From positions 15,847,474-15,911,473 of the forward strand of contig OW799236.1 of the NCBI GenBank assembly GCA_941918925.1: a stretch of 64,000 nucleotides of DNA, written 5' to 3'. The notes under the pieces are model-generated. The model made no database searches and was not told the DNA's origin. It saw only the letters and a program-made list of their open reading frames with translations. This document shows positions 34,258 to 45,699 of the stretch, in pieces. The translations under genes were made by a program, and so were the position numbers. Origin of the DNA: Phyto melanocephala (taxonomy: Eukaryota > Arthropoda > Insecta > Diptera > Rhinophoridae). Position 1 is the first letter of the stretch, and each line of letters starts with the position of its first letter.

Positions 34258-35553
34258 AAGAATGAGATCGATAAAACCCTAACACGAATAAAACTCAATA
34301 ACTTTGAAACGAATTAATCCATTTTAATGAAAATAGCGTGGTTTAACAATAAAATAACAGTAAATTAAAATATTAATGCTTTTTGTAAAAATTCAGCTTT
34401 TTTTGATGAACTGTTTCACCTTTTCCGGAATTGAGACCATGAGGGTTTTGATGGTATCCTTAGTAACTTTATTGCTGGAATAGACCATTTCTGGGAAAAA
34501 ATTTTAGTAGTATTAGCAACTTGTTTTGTATGCTTCAGCACTCTTTTGACTAAAGCCCAGTAACGTTCGATGGGCCTTAGTTCTGGACAATTAGGTGGAT
34601 TTGCTTCTTTTGGCACTACCACTATATTATTTGTTTCATACTATTCTGCTGCAGATTTACTATAATGACACGACGCTAGGTCAGGCCAAAAATATGTTGA
34701 CTTATTGTGTTTTCGTATGAATGGAAGCAACCTCTTCTGCAAGCACTACTTGATGTAAATATCAGTGTTGATAGTCCCAGTAGTAATAAATTTACTGCTT
34801 CTTTCTCCGCACGTGCATATAGCTTGCCAAACTAAGTACTTCTTTGGAAACTTTGTCTTTTTTTGGAACTTAAATTGGTCATCGACATTACCTCTTCCAT
34901 CGGCCAAATAATAACTTCGCCCTGGGAGCTGAGAAAAGTCGGCAAGAACGTAAGTCTCATCATCCATAATACAACACTCATATTTGTTGATAAAATTTCT
35001 AAGCAGTTCTTTGGCACGACTTTTTGCATCCAAGTTTTTCTTCGAATTTCTGTCTGGCACTTTCTGAACCTTGTAGGACTTAAGCCTTCATATCTTTTAA
35101 CCTTCCTTACAAAAAAATCGGAACAGTTTGCTTTTAAGGCGGCTTTATGGTTTGAGAGGTTGGAATTTTGGTTTAGAAGACTAACAATCTTTGAAGCTAA
35201 CTGTGGGTCAGTTATACCTTTTTTAGCTCCACTTCCAGCTTTCCTTTTAATACTACGACGTTCGTTATACACTTTTATCACACGCGAAACTGTTTGTCGT
35301 GACACCTTTATCTCATTTGCAATAGATTTGTAAGTACGACTGGGATTTTTTAAAAAAATTGTTATTATTTTTTCACGCACTTTTTCTTCGGAATCCATTT
35401 TCAAACAAACTAATAATCCGATTATGCTATTATTTTGTACACATAATTTGACAAGTTTTTAAATGCAAACTTGATCATAAACAGTTATATTTTTTGTGCA
35501 TGAAGAAAGGTGGAATTAAAAATGTGTGTTAAGGTTTCACTGATCTCATTCTT
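34258..35553 (-). mobile_element. Tc1/mariner superfamily transposon of DD37E type (1296 bp, TIRs and TA duplication)
   Basis: The termini AAGAATGAGATCGATAAAAC (34258) and, inverted, AAGAATGAGATCAGTGAAAC (35553) match at 24 of 28 positions over the full repeat. TA flanks both ends, and joining the flanks restores the CAATATAGTCCTTTATTC found in sibling A repeats. The single gene on the minus strand is described separately. Confidence 0.9.
34416..35404 (-). pseudogene. DD37E-type transposase pseudogene (ITmDD37E-like)
   Basis: Starts MKMDSEEKVREKIITIFLKN at 35404. An N-terminal helix-turn-helix (SIANEIKVSRQTVSRVIKVY, residues about 25-45) is followed by a frameshift near 35050. The catalytic region reads CIMDDETYVLADFSQLPG (first D), later FWPDLASCHYS (second D), and NPPNCPELRPIERYWALVKR (E). 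Counting between the second D and the E gives 37 residues, the DD37E spacing known from mosquito and other insect elements. Two in-frame stops (IK*CLQ and AAE*YE) and the frameshift inactivate it. The stop is at 34416-34418. It ends about 160 bp inside the left TIR, normal for the family. Confidence 0.85.
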
Positions 35554-36735
35554 TAGTCCTTTATTCTTCCAAAAACTTTGTCCATAGAGAAATTATATGA
35601 ATCTAAGATGAAGCGTTATATGGGAAGTAGGCGTTTAAGTGTGCGTGTCACCTTCATTTTTTGCTATAACAATGACTTGGACTAGAAAGATATATGTAGC
35701 AAATTTCATCATCATACCCTTAATTTTATAGGTTTTATGAGATTTTAAATTTCATCAACAGTAGATTATGTAAAAAGTGGGCGTTGAAATAGGCGTGTCG
35801 AAGTTGTTGTAGTCTTTCAATGAAAGTGGGCGTTACAGTAGGCGTTTTGAAGTTGTTTCTGCTAATGAATGCAACTTAAATGTTTAAAGTGGGCGTGTCA
35901 CCATCTGGCATAACAATGACTTTGACTGGAAAGATATATGTAGCGAATCTCATTATTATTCCTCTAATTTTGTCGGTTTTATGAGATTTTAAATTTCACT
36001 AACAGTAGATTACGTGAAAAGTGGGCGTTGAAGTAGGCGTGTCGAAGTTGTTTCTGCTAATGAATACAACTTTGATATTTCAATATAATCTTTTATTTTT
36101 CCAAAATCTTTATTCATAGAGAAATTATATGAATTTGAGATAAAGCGTTATATAGGAGGTGGGCGTGTCACAATGATTTTCCGTTAATGAAAAGATTTTG
36201 AGCAAAAAGCAATGTTTGCAAAATTTCAGAATCGTACTTCTTATTTAGTCAGTTTTTTTACGTTATAAATTTTGAATATACCGAAGAGACACTGTGCGGT
36301 GTAAAATTTTTGTACAATTTAGGGAAAACAATTTTCTTTCCTGAGGAAATATCCATTCAAAATTTCATGACTCTACATTAATGCGTTTGGAAACAATTGC
36401 ATTTTATTCAATGATGGAAGGACACGGTTTTTTTTTACCTACTCTTGCACTACGAGCTATAAACCTCTTTCTAATATTCCGAATTAGCCCACTTTCAATA
36501 TCAAACCAACCATGTGTATGAGAAATATTTTGGCAAATTTGAGTCCCTTATTTTTTATGTACGACCTCTATCGTGCTTTTAGCAGACATACAGATGGACG
36601 GACAAAGCTAGGTCGTCCTAAAATGAAACCAGTACTCAGAAAATATATACTTTATATGGTCTAAAATGGATATTGCGATGTGTTACAAACGGAATGATAA
36701 AAATAGACACCCACCATTTATTTGGTGGCAGGTAT
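35554..36735 (-). repeat. A-type dispersed repeat, copy A3, right part
   Basis: Resumes with TAGTCCTTTATTCTTCCAAA after the DD37E element. It carries three units with AGTGGGCGTTGAAGTAGGCG and ends GTTACAAACGGAATGATAAA then CACCCACCATTTATTTGGTGGCAGG (hairpin) near 36735. Confidence 0.7.
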
Positions 36736-36739
36736 AAAA

Positions 36740-38088
36740 AAATGCATTAAAAAAAATGGTTTTAAATTTTGCTATATTTATTTTTTTTTTGTTGTGAAGT
36801 ACAATTATTCCAGTTAGAAATGAAATATTATTTAATTCATATGTCTGCTGCGACTGGCAGTACCCCATTCGTCCCGGACCAATTTTCGAGCACTTTTTCT
36901 AGTGTATCGGGTTGTATATCGAATGTTGGCCTTTAAGTAATTTTAGTTCAGTGCCTGTACTTCCTGTTCCTGTACTTGTTTAGTTCTAGCTTAGTTCCAG
37001 TTTATTTATAGTTCAGTTCTAATTCTACTTCTAGTTGAATTATATTTCAGTTCTATTTGATTTCATATTTAACTGAGTTCTTGTACTAGCACAAGCATAA
37101 TACAGCCAATTATAAATCTGTCTCTTTTTTGTAGGGAGCGAGGTATGTGTTTATTTTTAAACTTTTGCTTAGTTTATTGTGCATTAAAAATTGTTTTATT
37201 TCAATTTTTATTTATCAAGATTTCGCACAACAAATTGTTAACATTTTTAAAGAATAATGGTGACTGTTAAGTTATTTTTTATCTTGAACAAAAATCTATT
37301 CACAAAGTATAAGAAAGCAAAGCAGCATAATAAATATAATTGATTAAGGGAAAGAAATAAAAAAGTTTTTGAACAAAAGTTAAATTACTTCTTGAAGAAA
37401 GAAAATAAACTTAAAAAATTTTCTTTTTGCTTTAAACTTAAGGCAATTTTTAAGGCCTTTGTGTAACGCTCTAAAAAAAATACGATAAAGCATAAACCTA
37501 TATACATTTTATTAAATTAAATAACCTTTTTATAATATGTGTGACCACAAAACTAATAGCAGCACTCTAAATAACAGGTTATTGTTATTTGTTTATTGAA
37601 AACATTTTAAAACTCTTGAAGCCCAACGCTATCAAAATGTCAGGATATACGAGTAGACATACCTTATTAAGGAAAAAAATATATACTAGTGTAAGTGCAA
37701 CTATATACCATGTATATATAGATGCATTTTCATAAAACCAAACAAAATTTATTGTCTCAGAGACAATAATAATAAACATTAAAAGCATAAATATCATAAT
37801 ATTCAATATTATTGTATCGTTTATTTGTGCACTTAGTTAACAGTTTGTTAGTTATTTTGTCTGCATTCTGCACTAGACATTTGTATTTAGTATAATGAAC
37901 ACACACAGAGACACTCGAAGCAAATGAGAGAGAGACTAAATAGATATTCAATTGAAGAACATAACGGGTGCTCATGCACATAATGGTATAAACATAACAT
38001 ACACATATTTACATGTAAGTGTATAGTTATGTTTAAAGTAAATGTATGTGCAAGAAAATATTAATATTAGTAACACGATTTTATTTTC
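36740..38088. other. AT-rich stretch; possible micro-exon at 37135-37142
   Basis: No gene recognised. One place looks like paired splice sites: CTGTCTCTTTTTTGTAG then 8 nt (GGAGCGAG) then GTATGT at 37143. This is weak evidence and is treated as a finding only. Confidence 0.35.
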
Positions 38089-38091
38089 ATA

Positions 38092-40498
38092 TTTTTATAC
38101 CCGCCACCAAAAAAATTGTGGGGGTATATTCATTTTGTCATTCCGTTTGTAACACATCGAAATATCCATTTTAGACCCCATAAAGTATATATATTCTGAA
38201 TCAGGGTTTGATTTGATGACGATCTAGCTATGTCCGTCCGTCTGTCCGTCTGTCCGTCTGTTGAAAGCACGATAGAGGTCGCACCGAAAAACCTAGGGGG
38301 TCCAAATTTTGCCAGAATCTTTCTTATAGACAAGGTTTGTTTGGTATTGAAAATGGGCTATATCGGAATATTAGGAAGAGAGTTATAGCTCGAAAAGCAA
38401 GAGTAGGTCGAAAAAACCGTGTCCTTCAAACATCGAATAAAATGGAATTGTGTCCAAACGCATTAACGTAGACTCATGAAACTTCGAATATATATTTCCT
38501 GAGTAAAAACAATATTTTTCCCTGAAAATTATCAAAATCTATGCATTAGGAGAGGAGTTATCGATCAAAATGTACGAAAATTTATACCGCACAGTGTATT
38601 TTTCGGTATATTTAAAACCAAAAACGTCATAAAAGCAACAAAATTGGATGAACGACCCTGAAATTTTGCACACATGGCTTTTTGGTCAAATGCTTTCTTC
38701 TGACGGAAAATCAATGTGCCACGCCCACTTTAACGCCCACCTCCCATATAACGATTTACCCAAAATTCATATAATTTCTCTATTAATAAAGATTTTGGAA
38801 TATTAAAGGACTATATTGAAACACCTAAGTTGTACTCATTAGCGAGAACAACTTTGACACGCCTACTATAACGCCCACTTTTCACGTTATATACCATTAA
38901 TGAAATTTAAAAGCTCATAAAACCGCCAAAATTAGAGGTATGAAGATAAAACTTGCTACGTATATCCCCCTCGGCAATGTCATTACTGTGCCAAAAAATT
39001 AAGGTGCCACGCCCACTTTTACGCCCACCTCCCATATAACGTTTTACCTAAAATTCATATAATTTCTCTATTAATAAAGATTTTGGATTAATAAAAGACT
39101 ATATCGAAACACCTAAGTTGTACTCATTAGCGAGAACAACTTTGACACGCCTACTATAACGCCCACTTTTCACGTTATCTACCATTAATGAAATTTAAAA
39201 GCTCAAAAAACCGCCAAAATTTGAGGTATGATGATAAAACTTGCTACGTATATCCCTCTAGGCAATGTTATTACTGTGCCAAAAAATTAAGGTGCCACGC
39301 CCACTTTTACGCCCACCTCCCATATAACGTTTTACCTAAAATTCATATAATTTCTCTATTTATAAAGATTTTAGAATAATAAAGGACTATATTGAAACAT
39401 CTAAGTTGTACTCATTAGCAAAAACAGCTTTGACACGACTACTTTAACGCCCACTTTTCACGATATCTAGCGTTAATGAAAATTAAAAGCTCATAAAACC
39501 GACAAAATTAGAGGTATGATAATAAAATTTGCTACATATATCCTTCTAATCAATGTAATTGTTGTGCCAAAAAGTTTAAGTGACACGCTCACTTTACCGC
39601 CTACTTCCCATATAACGGTTTATCTTAAATTCATGTAATTTCTCTATTGACAATGTTTTTGGGAAAATAAAGGACTATATTGAAATATCTAAGTTGTATT
39701 TATTAGCAGAAACTTAATTGATACTCCTACTTTAACGCCCACTTTCATTGAAGGACTAAATTTATGAAAACATTTTACTAGCGTATCGAAGGTTAAAAGG
39801 GTGGTTAAATTTTAAGTTGATTTTAAATAAAACACAAATTGTTTAAGAAGTTATTATCATTTCTTTTTATAATATAATATTTGTATGGTTCAATTATGTA
39901 TTTAAAAAAATATCGGCCAAATGCCCCCGCCCCCCATCCTTGGCACCACTCCTCTATCTGATGATCCAAATTTTCAATGACAATGTTGATGCTCAATTGT
40001 TGGGCATGATGATGAGGCGAGATTGACTGCTCTTTTGCCACACTATCGCAAAAACCAGCAGTGGTTCCCATTCAACGAACTAAGAAGGCATTCACAGATT
40101 TTCTAACATTCTATACAGACCTGTTTTGCAGAAATTTAAATATTTTTTACAATTCTCCCGATTGTGGACGAATTTGAACGCCCATTTTTATAAAAAACCT
40201 GAATAACTTTAAAGCGTTGCTCATTTGCGTATCTTTCCACGGATCAAATTGAGTAAGTTTGAAATTGAGAAATATCAAATGAAATGCAAAAAACAAATTT
40301 AAAGACTAGGTGTAGTTCACCTTCAACATGGGCCCTTAAAATTTAACCACCCTCTACAAAGAAAGTGATACATATTTTATTATAAAGAGATTATTCCATA
40401 GCGATTAACAAAATAATAAATATTGTGCTTTAAATGTACATAAAATTGGTGGTGGGTATAAAAGATTCGGCACAGCCGAATATAGTGCTCTTACTTGT
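38092..40498 (+). repeat. A-type dispersed repeat, copy A4 (complete, 2.4 kb)
   Basis: Begins with the hairpin TATACCCGCCACC...GTGGGGGTATA, then GTCATTCCGTTTGTAACACA, GTCCGTCCGTCTGTCC and four tandem ~290-bp units (starts near 38712, 39002, 39294 and 39582), each with CCACGCCCACTTT and ACGCCCACCTCCCATATAAC. A mariner derivative follows (39799-40352), then GGTGGGTATAAAAG, the hairpin ATTCGGCACAGCCGAAT and CTCTTACTTG. It is in inverted orientation to A5, which starts about 610 bp away. Confidence 0.85.
39799..40352 (-). mobile_element. Internally deleted mariner-like element nested in A4
   Basis: Terminal inverted repeats GGGTGGTTAAATTTTAAG at both ends. On the minus strand an N-terminal remnant (KRYANEQRF-like, RPQSGELxK-like) is joined to SVAKEQSISPHHHAQQL and then directly to IENLDHQIEEWCQ..GAGAFGRYF, which is the transposase C-terminus; the catalytic core is gone. 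Same insertion point as the element at 41256 in A5. Confidence 0.7.
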
Positions 40499-40915
40499 TT
40501 TATTATTATTTATTACATGTTATTCAAACATTACCTTAATGTTAAACAAACATATACAGCTTTGCCTTCTTGTCTCCTACTGTTTCCTAGCTTAAGGACT
40601 AGTTTGTTGTATTCGTATGAGTTGATATGCATGTGTTTTCTTTTAAGTATGTGTAAATTTTACCCAAAGCTATCATTCATTCATATTGTCAGCATATTTG
40701 CAGTCCATATTTTTTGTATTGTTTCATTTAGCTCAGTGTGTTTATGGAAGTAAAATGAAAATATTTTTGCATATTTAAATGTTATGTAAACACTTAATAA
40801 GATAATTATTTGGGGAATTTACTTAAGTTTAAAATTGTCTAGGATTTTTAAATCAAAATTGCTCTTTATGTAAGGTCTTTCATAAATAATTTACTAAATA
40901 TTAACATGTAAATCA

Positions 40916-41100
40916 AGTAAGAATGCTATATTCGGCCATGCCGAAAATGATAATACCATGTTTATATCGATGGTCACAAGTAGAAAGGCCCTAACTCGTA
41001 TTTTAACGAAATTGACTTTTTATGTCTGATTAACATATGGGGGCTTCTAAGAGCTGATGTCAGCCAACACACAGAAAGACGGAAATGGGACTATCGACTT
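40916..41100 (-). repeat. Terminal fragment of an A/B-like repeat between A4 and A5
   Basis: CAAGTAAGAATGCTATATTCG, the hairpin TTCGGCCATGCCGAA, and CAACACACAGAAAGACGGAA near its end: both termini of a short, internally deleted member sitting in the spacer between the two inverted copies. Confidence 0.5.
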
Positions 41101-41110
41101 AAAAAAAAAA

Positions 41111-43485
41111 CAAGTAAGAGCACTATATTCGGCTGTGCCGAATCTTTTATACCCACCACCAATTTTGTGTACATTTAAAGCGCAATATTTATTATTTTGT
41201 TAATCGCTATAGAATAATCTCTTTATAATAAAATATGTATCACTTTCTTTGTAGAGGGTGGTTAAATTTTAAGGGCCCACGTTTAAGGTGAACCACATCT
41301 AAACTTCAACTTTTTTCTTGTATTTCATTTGACATTTCTCAATCTCAGACTAACTCAATTTGAACCGTGGAAAGATACGCAATCGAGCAACACTTTTAAA
41401 TATTCAAGGTTTTTATAAAAATGGGCGTTCAAATCAAAATGCATTTTGTGCACTTCGTGATTCTTTTGGTCAACATAATCGTTCGAATTCGTCCACAATC
41501 GTAAGAATTGTAAAAAATATTTAAATGTCTGCAAAGCAGGTCTGTTTTTCACGATAACGTGGCAAAAGAGCAAACAACCTCGACTCATCATCGTGCAAAA
41601 CAATCGAGCATCAACAGTGTCATTGAAAATTTGGACTATCGGATCGAGGTGTGCCGCCTAGGTTGGGGGGGCCATTTGGCCGATATTTTGTTCCATACAT
41701 AATTGAAGCATACAAATATTATCATTATAAAAATAAATGATAATAATTTCATAATAATTTTATTCAAAATCAACATAGTCCCTTAAAATTAAACCATCCA
41801 TTATAACTTCGGTATGCTAGTAAAATGTTTTGGAAAATTTAGTCTTTCAATGAAAGTGGCCGTTAAAATACGCGTGTCAATAAAGTTTCTGCTAATAAAC
41901 ATAACTTAGATATTTCTATATAGTCCTTTAGTATTCCAAAATCTTTAGTCATAGAGAATTTACATGAATTTAAGAGAAAGAAAGTGAATTTAAGGTTAAA
42001 TTTTAAGGGCCACAGGGTGATTTAAAATATACATTCTCTGCATTTTTCTAAAACGGGAAATTTATTAGTAAGATTTTGATTTTTAAACTTCTATAACATT
42101 TTGCTTTTAAAAGATTTTCAAACGAAATAAGTTTTGTATAATTTTAAAATTTGTTAGCCTTTAGTACATTAAAATAAATTGTTTATAATGTTTAGAGACA
42201 ATTTTTTTTGACTTAGGTCAAAATTTTCCTAAATTCCCATTTTTAATAGAGCATAATTTCAGGAGAACATAAGCATAAGTTGTTAGCATGCCATCTAGTA
42301 GTTGCTAGTAGATTCATCTATCTTATCATCTTTATCTTATATTTAGCTACAGTACAATAAATGGTGCAGTGTAAGATGAATAAATGCTAATATATATGAC
42401 TAATATATTTTTATAAAAATTTAAGGAAAAAAGTGTGCGTGGCACATCTATTTTCCGTTATAACGAAGACTTTGACCAAAAAGCCATGTTTGCAAAATTT
42501 CAGAATCGTACATATGGTTTTGTCAGTTTTATTACGTTTTAAATTTGAAATATACACTGTGCGGTATAAATTTTCGTACCTTTTTATCTATAGCTCTTTT
42601 CCTAATTCATAGATTTAAGCGATTTTCAGGGAAAAATATTCTTTTGACTCGATAAATATATATTCGAAGTTTCATGACTACGTTTATGCGTCTGGACACA
42701 ATTCAAAAGTGAAAGTGGGCGTTATAGTAGGCGTGTCAAAGTTGTTTTTGCTAATGAGTACAACTTAGGTGTTTCAATATAGTCCTTTATTATTTCAAAA
42801 TCTTTATTAATAGAGAAATTATATGAATTTTAGGTAAAACATTTGATGGGAGGTGGGCGTAAAAGTGGGCGTGGCACATTGATTTACCGTTACAAGAAAG
42901 CGTGTCACCAAAAAGCAAAGTGTGCAAAATTTCAGAGTCGTACATCCAATTTTGTTGCTTTTATGACGTTTTTGTTTTTAAATATACCGAAAAATACACT
43001 GTGCGGTATAAATTTTCGTACATTTTGATCGATAACTCCTCTCCTAATGCATAGATTTAGACAATTTTCGGGGGAAAATATTATCTTTACCCAGGAAATA
43101 TATATTCGAAGTTTTATGAGTCTACGTTAAGGCCTTTGGACACAATTCCATTTTATTCGATGTTCGAAGGACACGGTTTTTTCGACCTACTCTTGCTTTT
43201 CGAGCTATAACTCTCTTCCTAATATTCCCATTTTCAATACCAAACAAACCTTGTCTATAAGAAAGATTCTGGCAAAATTTGAGCCTCCTAGCTTTTTCGG
43301 TGCGACCTCTATCGTGCTTTCAACAGACGGACAGACGGACGGACATAGCTAGATAGTCATCAAATCAAACCCTGATTCAGAATATATATACTTTATGGGG
43401 TCTAAAATGGATATTTCGATGTGTTACAAACGGAATGACAAAATGAATATACCCCCACCATTTTTTTGGTGGCGGGTATAAAAAA
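41111..43485 (-). repeat. A-type dispersed repeat, copy A5 (complete, 2.4 kb)
   Basis: Mirror image of A4: CAAGTAAGAGCACTATATTC, the terminal hairpin, a nested mariner derivative (41256-41799) and ~290-bp units. The outer end GACGGACAGACGGACGGACA, TGTTACAAACGGAATGACAA and GGTGGCGGGTATA matches A4 almost base for base over its last ~600 nt. Confidence 0.85.
41256..41799 (+). mobile_element. Internally deleted mariner-like element nested in A5
   Basis: GGGTGGTTAAATTTTAAGGG at 41256 and its inverted partner ending at 41799. It encodes GKIRNRATL-like debris: ERYAIEQ, then GVQIKMHFVHFV and the RIRPQS region in one frame. It jumps to a C-terminal SLKIWTIGS..GGAIWPI (frame-shifted form of the HLADI ending). 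The catalytic core is deleted. Confidence 0.7.
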
Positions 43486-43499
43486 AACAACATTGTAGA

Positions 43500-43562
43500 A
43501 ATTAGAAACGGAATGGCAAAGCTATATATACCTTTGTCACCACAGGGGAAGGGTATACAAAT
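43500..43562 (-). repeat. B-type repeat end fragment
   Basis: GAAATTAGAAACGGAATGGC, AAAGCTATATATACC and AGGGGAAGGGTATAC match the TATACCC-hairpin end of B repeats. Confidence 0.5.
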
Positions 43563-44109
43563 AAAAACTTTGAGGTTATCAACATACTGTCATTGAATTA
43601 AATGATTTTTTTTAAAACATCTACATATATACTGGTTGCGAGTAATACTTTATGGCTAATAAAAAATTATGAAATTATTATATTATAATCCCACATGATT
43701 CAATCATGTTATTATTACATGTCATCATAATTTTATTCTATATAATCATAATGTGGAAACACTCAATCAAAAAATAGTTAGAAGTTATAATATTGCGCTC
43801 TATAAACATAAAATAATTCAACAAAATCTTGAAACATTATCATATTGTAATATCATCGTTGTGACTCTGCATGTATTCGAGATAAATTCTAACAATTTTA
43901 TAGTAATATTGCACTTTTTAAATTTAATGTAATTTTTTGTGCAAGTGGCGACTCTGAATTCTGGTAGCTGTTACATATGTTCATTGCGATTATTAAAAAT
44001 GTAGCGCTTTACGCAAGAACAAAACGTTATGATTGTAAAAGATTTATTAAAAAAATTTGTAAAGTTATGGTGAAATTACTCTCAAATTTCGAAAACTTTC
44101 AGTCAATGG

Positions 44110-44450
44110 AGCAAACTGAAGTCAATGCAAATTTTTCGAAAAAATCATCTTCTCCGATTAAGCGCATTTCCATCTAAATAGCATGTGGAAATACAAAATT
44201 GTTATATTTGGATTTCAGAAAATTCTCATGCAATCTATGAGAAATAACTATACCCACAACGAGCAACTGTCTTATGCGTATTTTGGCCATGCGGCTTGAT
44301 TGTGCCTTACTGTTTTGAAGATGAGGTTGAAAATGCAGTGACTGATATAACTGTGATAACGGAGTACTTGTAACTTCATCTGGAAGCAAACAGATTATCC
44401 TAAAAAATTCTGAAGTAAACTGGCCACCAAGATCTTGCGATTTTTTTATT
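44110..44450 (+). pseudogene. Mariner-like transposase fragment, truncated by the copia LTR
   Basis: Reads FFEKIIFSD*AHFHLNS (the SDEAHF catalytic motif with Glu changed to a stop), then ENSHAIYEK, LYPQRATVLCVFWPCGLIVP-YCFEDEVENAVT, and, after a deletion, SEVNWPPRSCDFF from the region before the third catalytic Asp. It ends exactly where the copia LTR begins (44451), so copia probably landed in or beside it. Confidence 0.7.
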
Positions 44451-44646
44451 TGAAGTTATGAGAAATTTATTGACAATTATAAGCTAGAGAACCGTTTTTA
44501 TATTTTTAGAATACAGAAGTATAATGATTTTTATTATATAAAAAACTAAAATGTATAATCAATCAAGCTGAAAAATACAAGCTAGATTACTAGATATGTA
44601 TATAAATAATAAGTGAATGTTTATTATATATTTAACATATTCAACA
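44451..44646 (-). repeat. Copia-type LTR (candidate, 196 bp)
   Basis: Bounded by TG...CA: on the minus strand it starts TGTTGAATATG at 44646 and ends ATAACTTCA at 44451. A polypurine tract (AAGGAGGAG, 44647-44655) lies immediately upstream on the minus strand, as expected for a 3' LTR. Only one LTR was found. Confidence 0.65.
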
Positions 44647-44657
44647 CTCCTCCTTAT

Positions 44658-45690
44658 TCACTTCAAATTACATTTATCGCGAAAATAAACATGTTTGTTT
44701 GCTGCTAATGGCTTTGTTAATATATCAGCTATCATTTCCTCTGTAGGACAGTAGATACATGTTATGATATTTTTCTTCAATAGATCCTTTGCCATTTTAT
44801 ATTTGGTATCAATATGCTTTGTTCTAAAAGAGAATTTATCATCATTTAAAAGATGTAAAGTGCTTTGGTTGTCACTATAGATTATTGTTGGTTCGTTTAC
44901 AGCCAAATGCATATATTCCAAAATTTGTGTTATCCATTTAGTTTCTTTAGAAGCTTCTGATACTGAGATATATTCTGTTTCACAAGTTGATGATGCGACA
45001 AGTGTTTGTTTTGACAGGACCATGATATAGTACCTCCATTATAGAAAAATATTCGTCCACTATTAGATTGTCTTTCAATTCTTACTTCCGCCCAATTTGC
45101 ATCAGCATAGCCGATTAATTTTTCTTCCTAACCTTTGTTACTTAATTTTAATTTAAAATCAGCGGTAGACTTAAAATATTTTAATATACGTTTACATTGA
45201 ATCCAATCTTCATTTGTTGGTTTTGAAACTTTTTGAGCTAAAATGCTTACATAAGCAGAAATATCTGGTCTGGTGTTAACCGAAATATATAAAAGATGTC
45301 CAATTAGTTTACGATATTTAGTATTGTTTTCAAGATATGTTACATTTTCATCTTTTCCATAACTCAAATCTATTGGAGTTTTGATCATTTTTGCTTCTTG
45401 TAACTGATACTCCTTCACAATTTTATTTATGTAATTAGACTGACAAAGTTGGAAATTTAAATTACGATCTTTTGAAATTTCAATTTCTAAGTAATACTTA
45501 ATATCACCTAAATTTTCTATTTCAAAATAATGAGATAATTTATTCTCAATATATTTAATTTGTTCATTAGTGTGACAAGCCAAAATTAAATCATCAACAT
45601 ACACAATAATATAACATATCACCCCATTAATTTTACCAACGTATAAACACAAATCATTAATGCTTTGCAAAAACTTCGCCTTTAAAAGTA
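44658..45690 (-). pseudogene. Copia-type pol fragment (reverse transcriptase and RNase H), broken
   Basis: The minus-strand frame from 45670 reads QSINDLCLYVGKINGVICYI-IVYVDDLILAC: the copia reverse transcriptase with YVDD at about residues 24-27, followed by IENLGDIKYYLEIEI, NTRPDISAYVSILAQ and the thumb. After a stop near 45128 (SNKG*EEK) LIGYADANWAE continues, then a frameshift near 45010. The RNase H part ends with STCETEYISVSEASKETKWI, IIYSDNQSTLHLL and HIDTKYKMAKDLL. Gag, protease and integrase are absent, because the copy is cut off at about 45690. The last codons lie about 10 nt before the polypurine tract. Confidence 0.88.
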
Positions 45691-45699
45691 CTTCAGAAA

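Noticed and set aside
34863..35333. 156-codon plus-strand frame
   Set aside because: Antisense shadow of the DD37E transposase, which has recognisable catalytic motifs on the minus strand.
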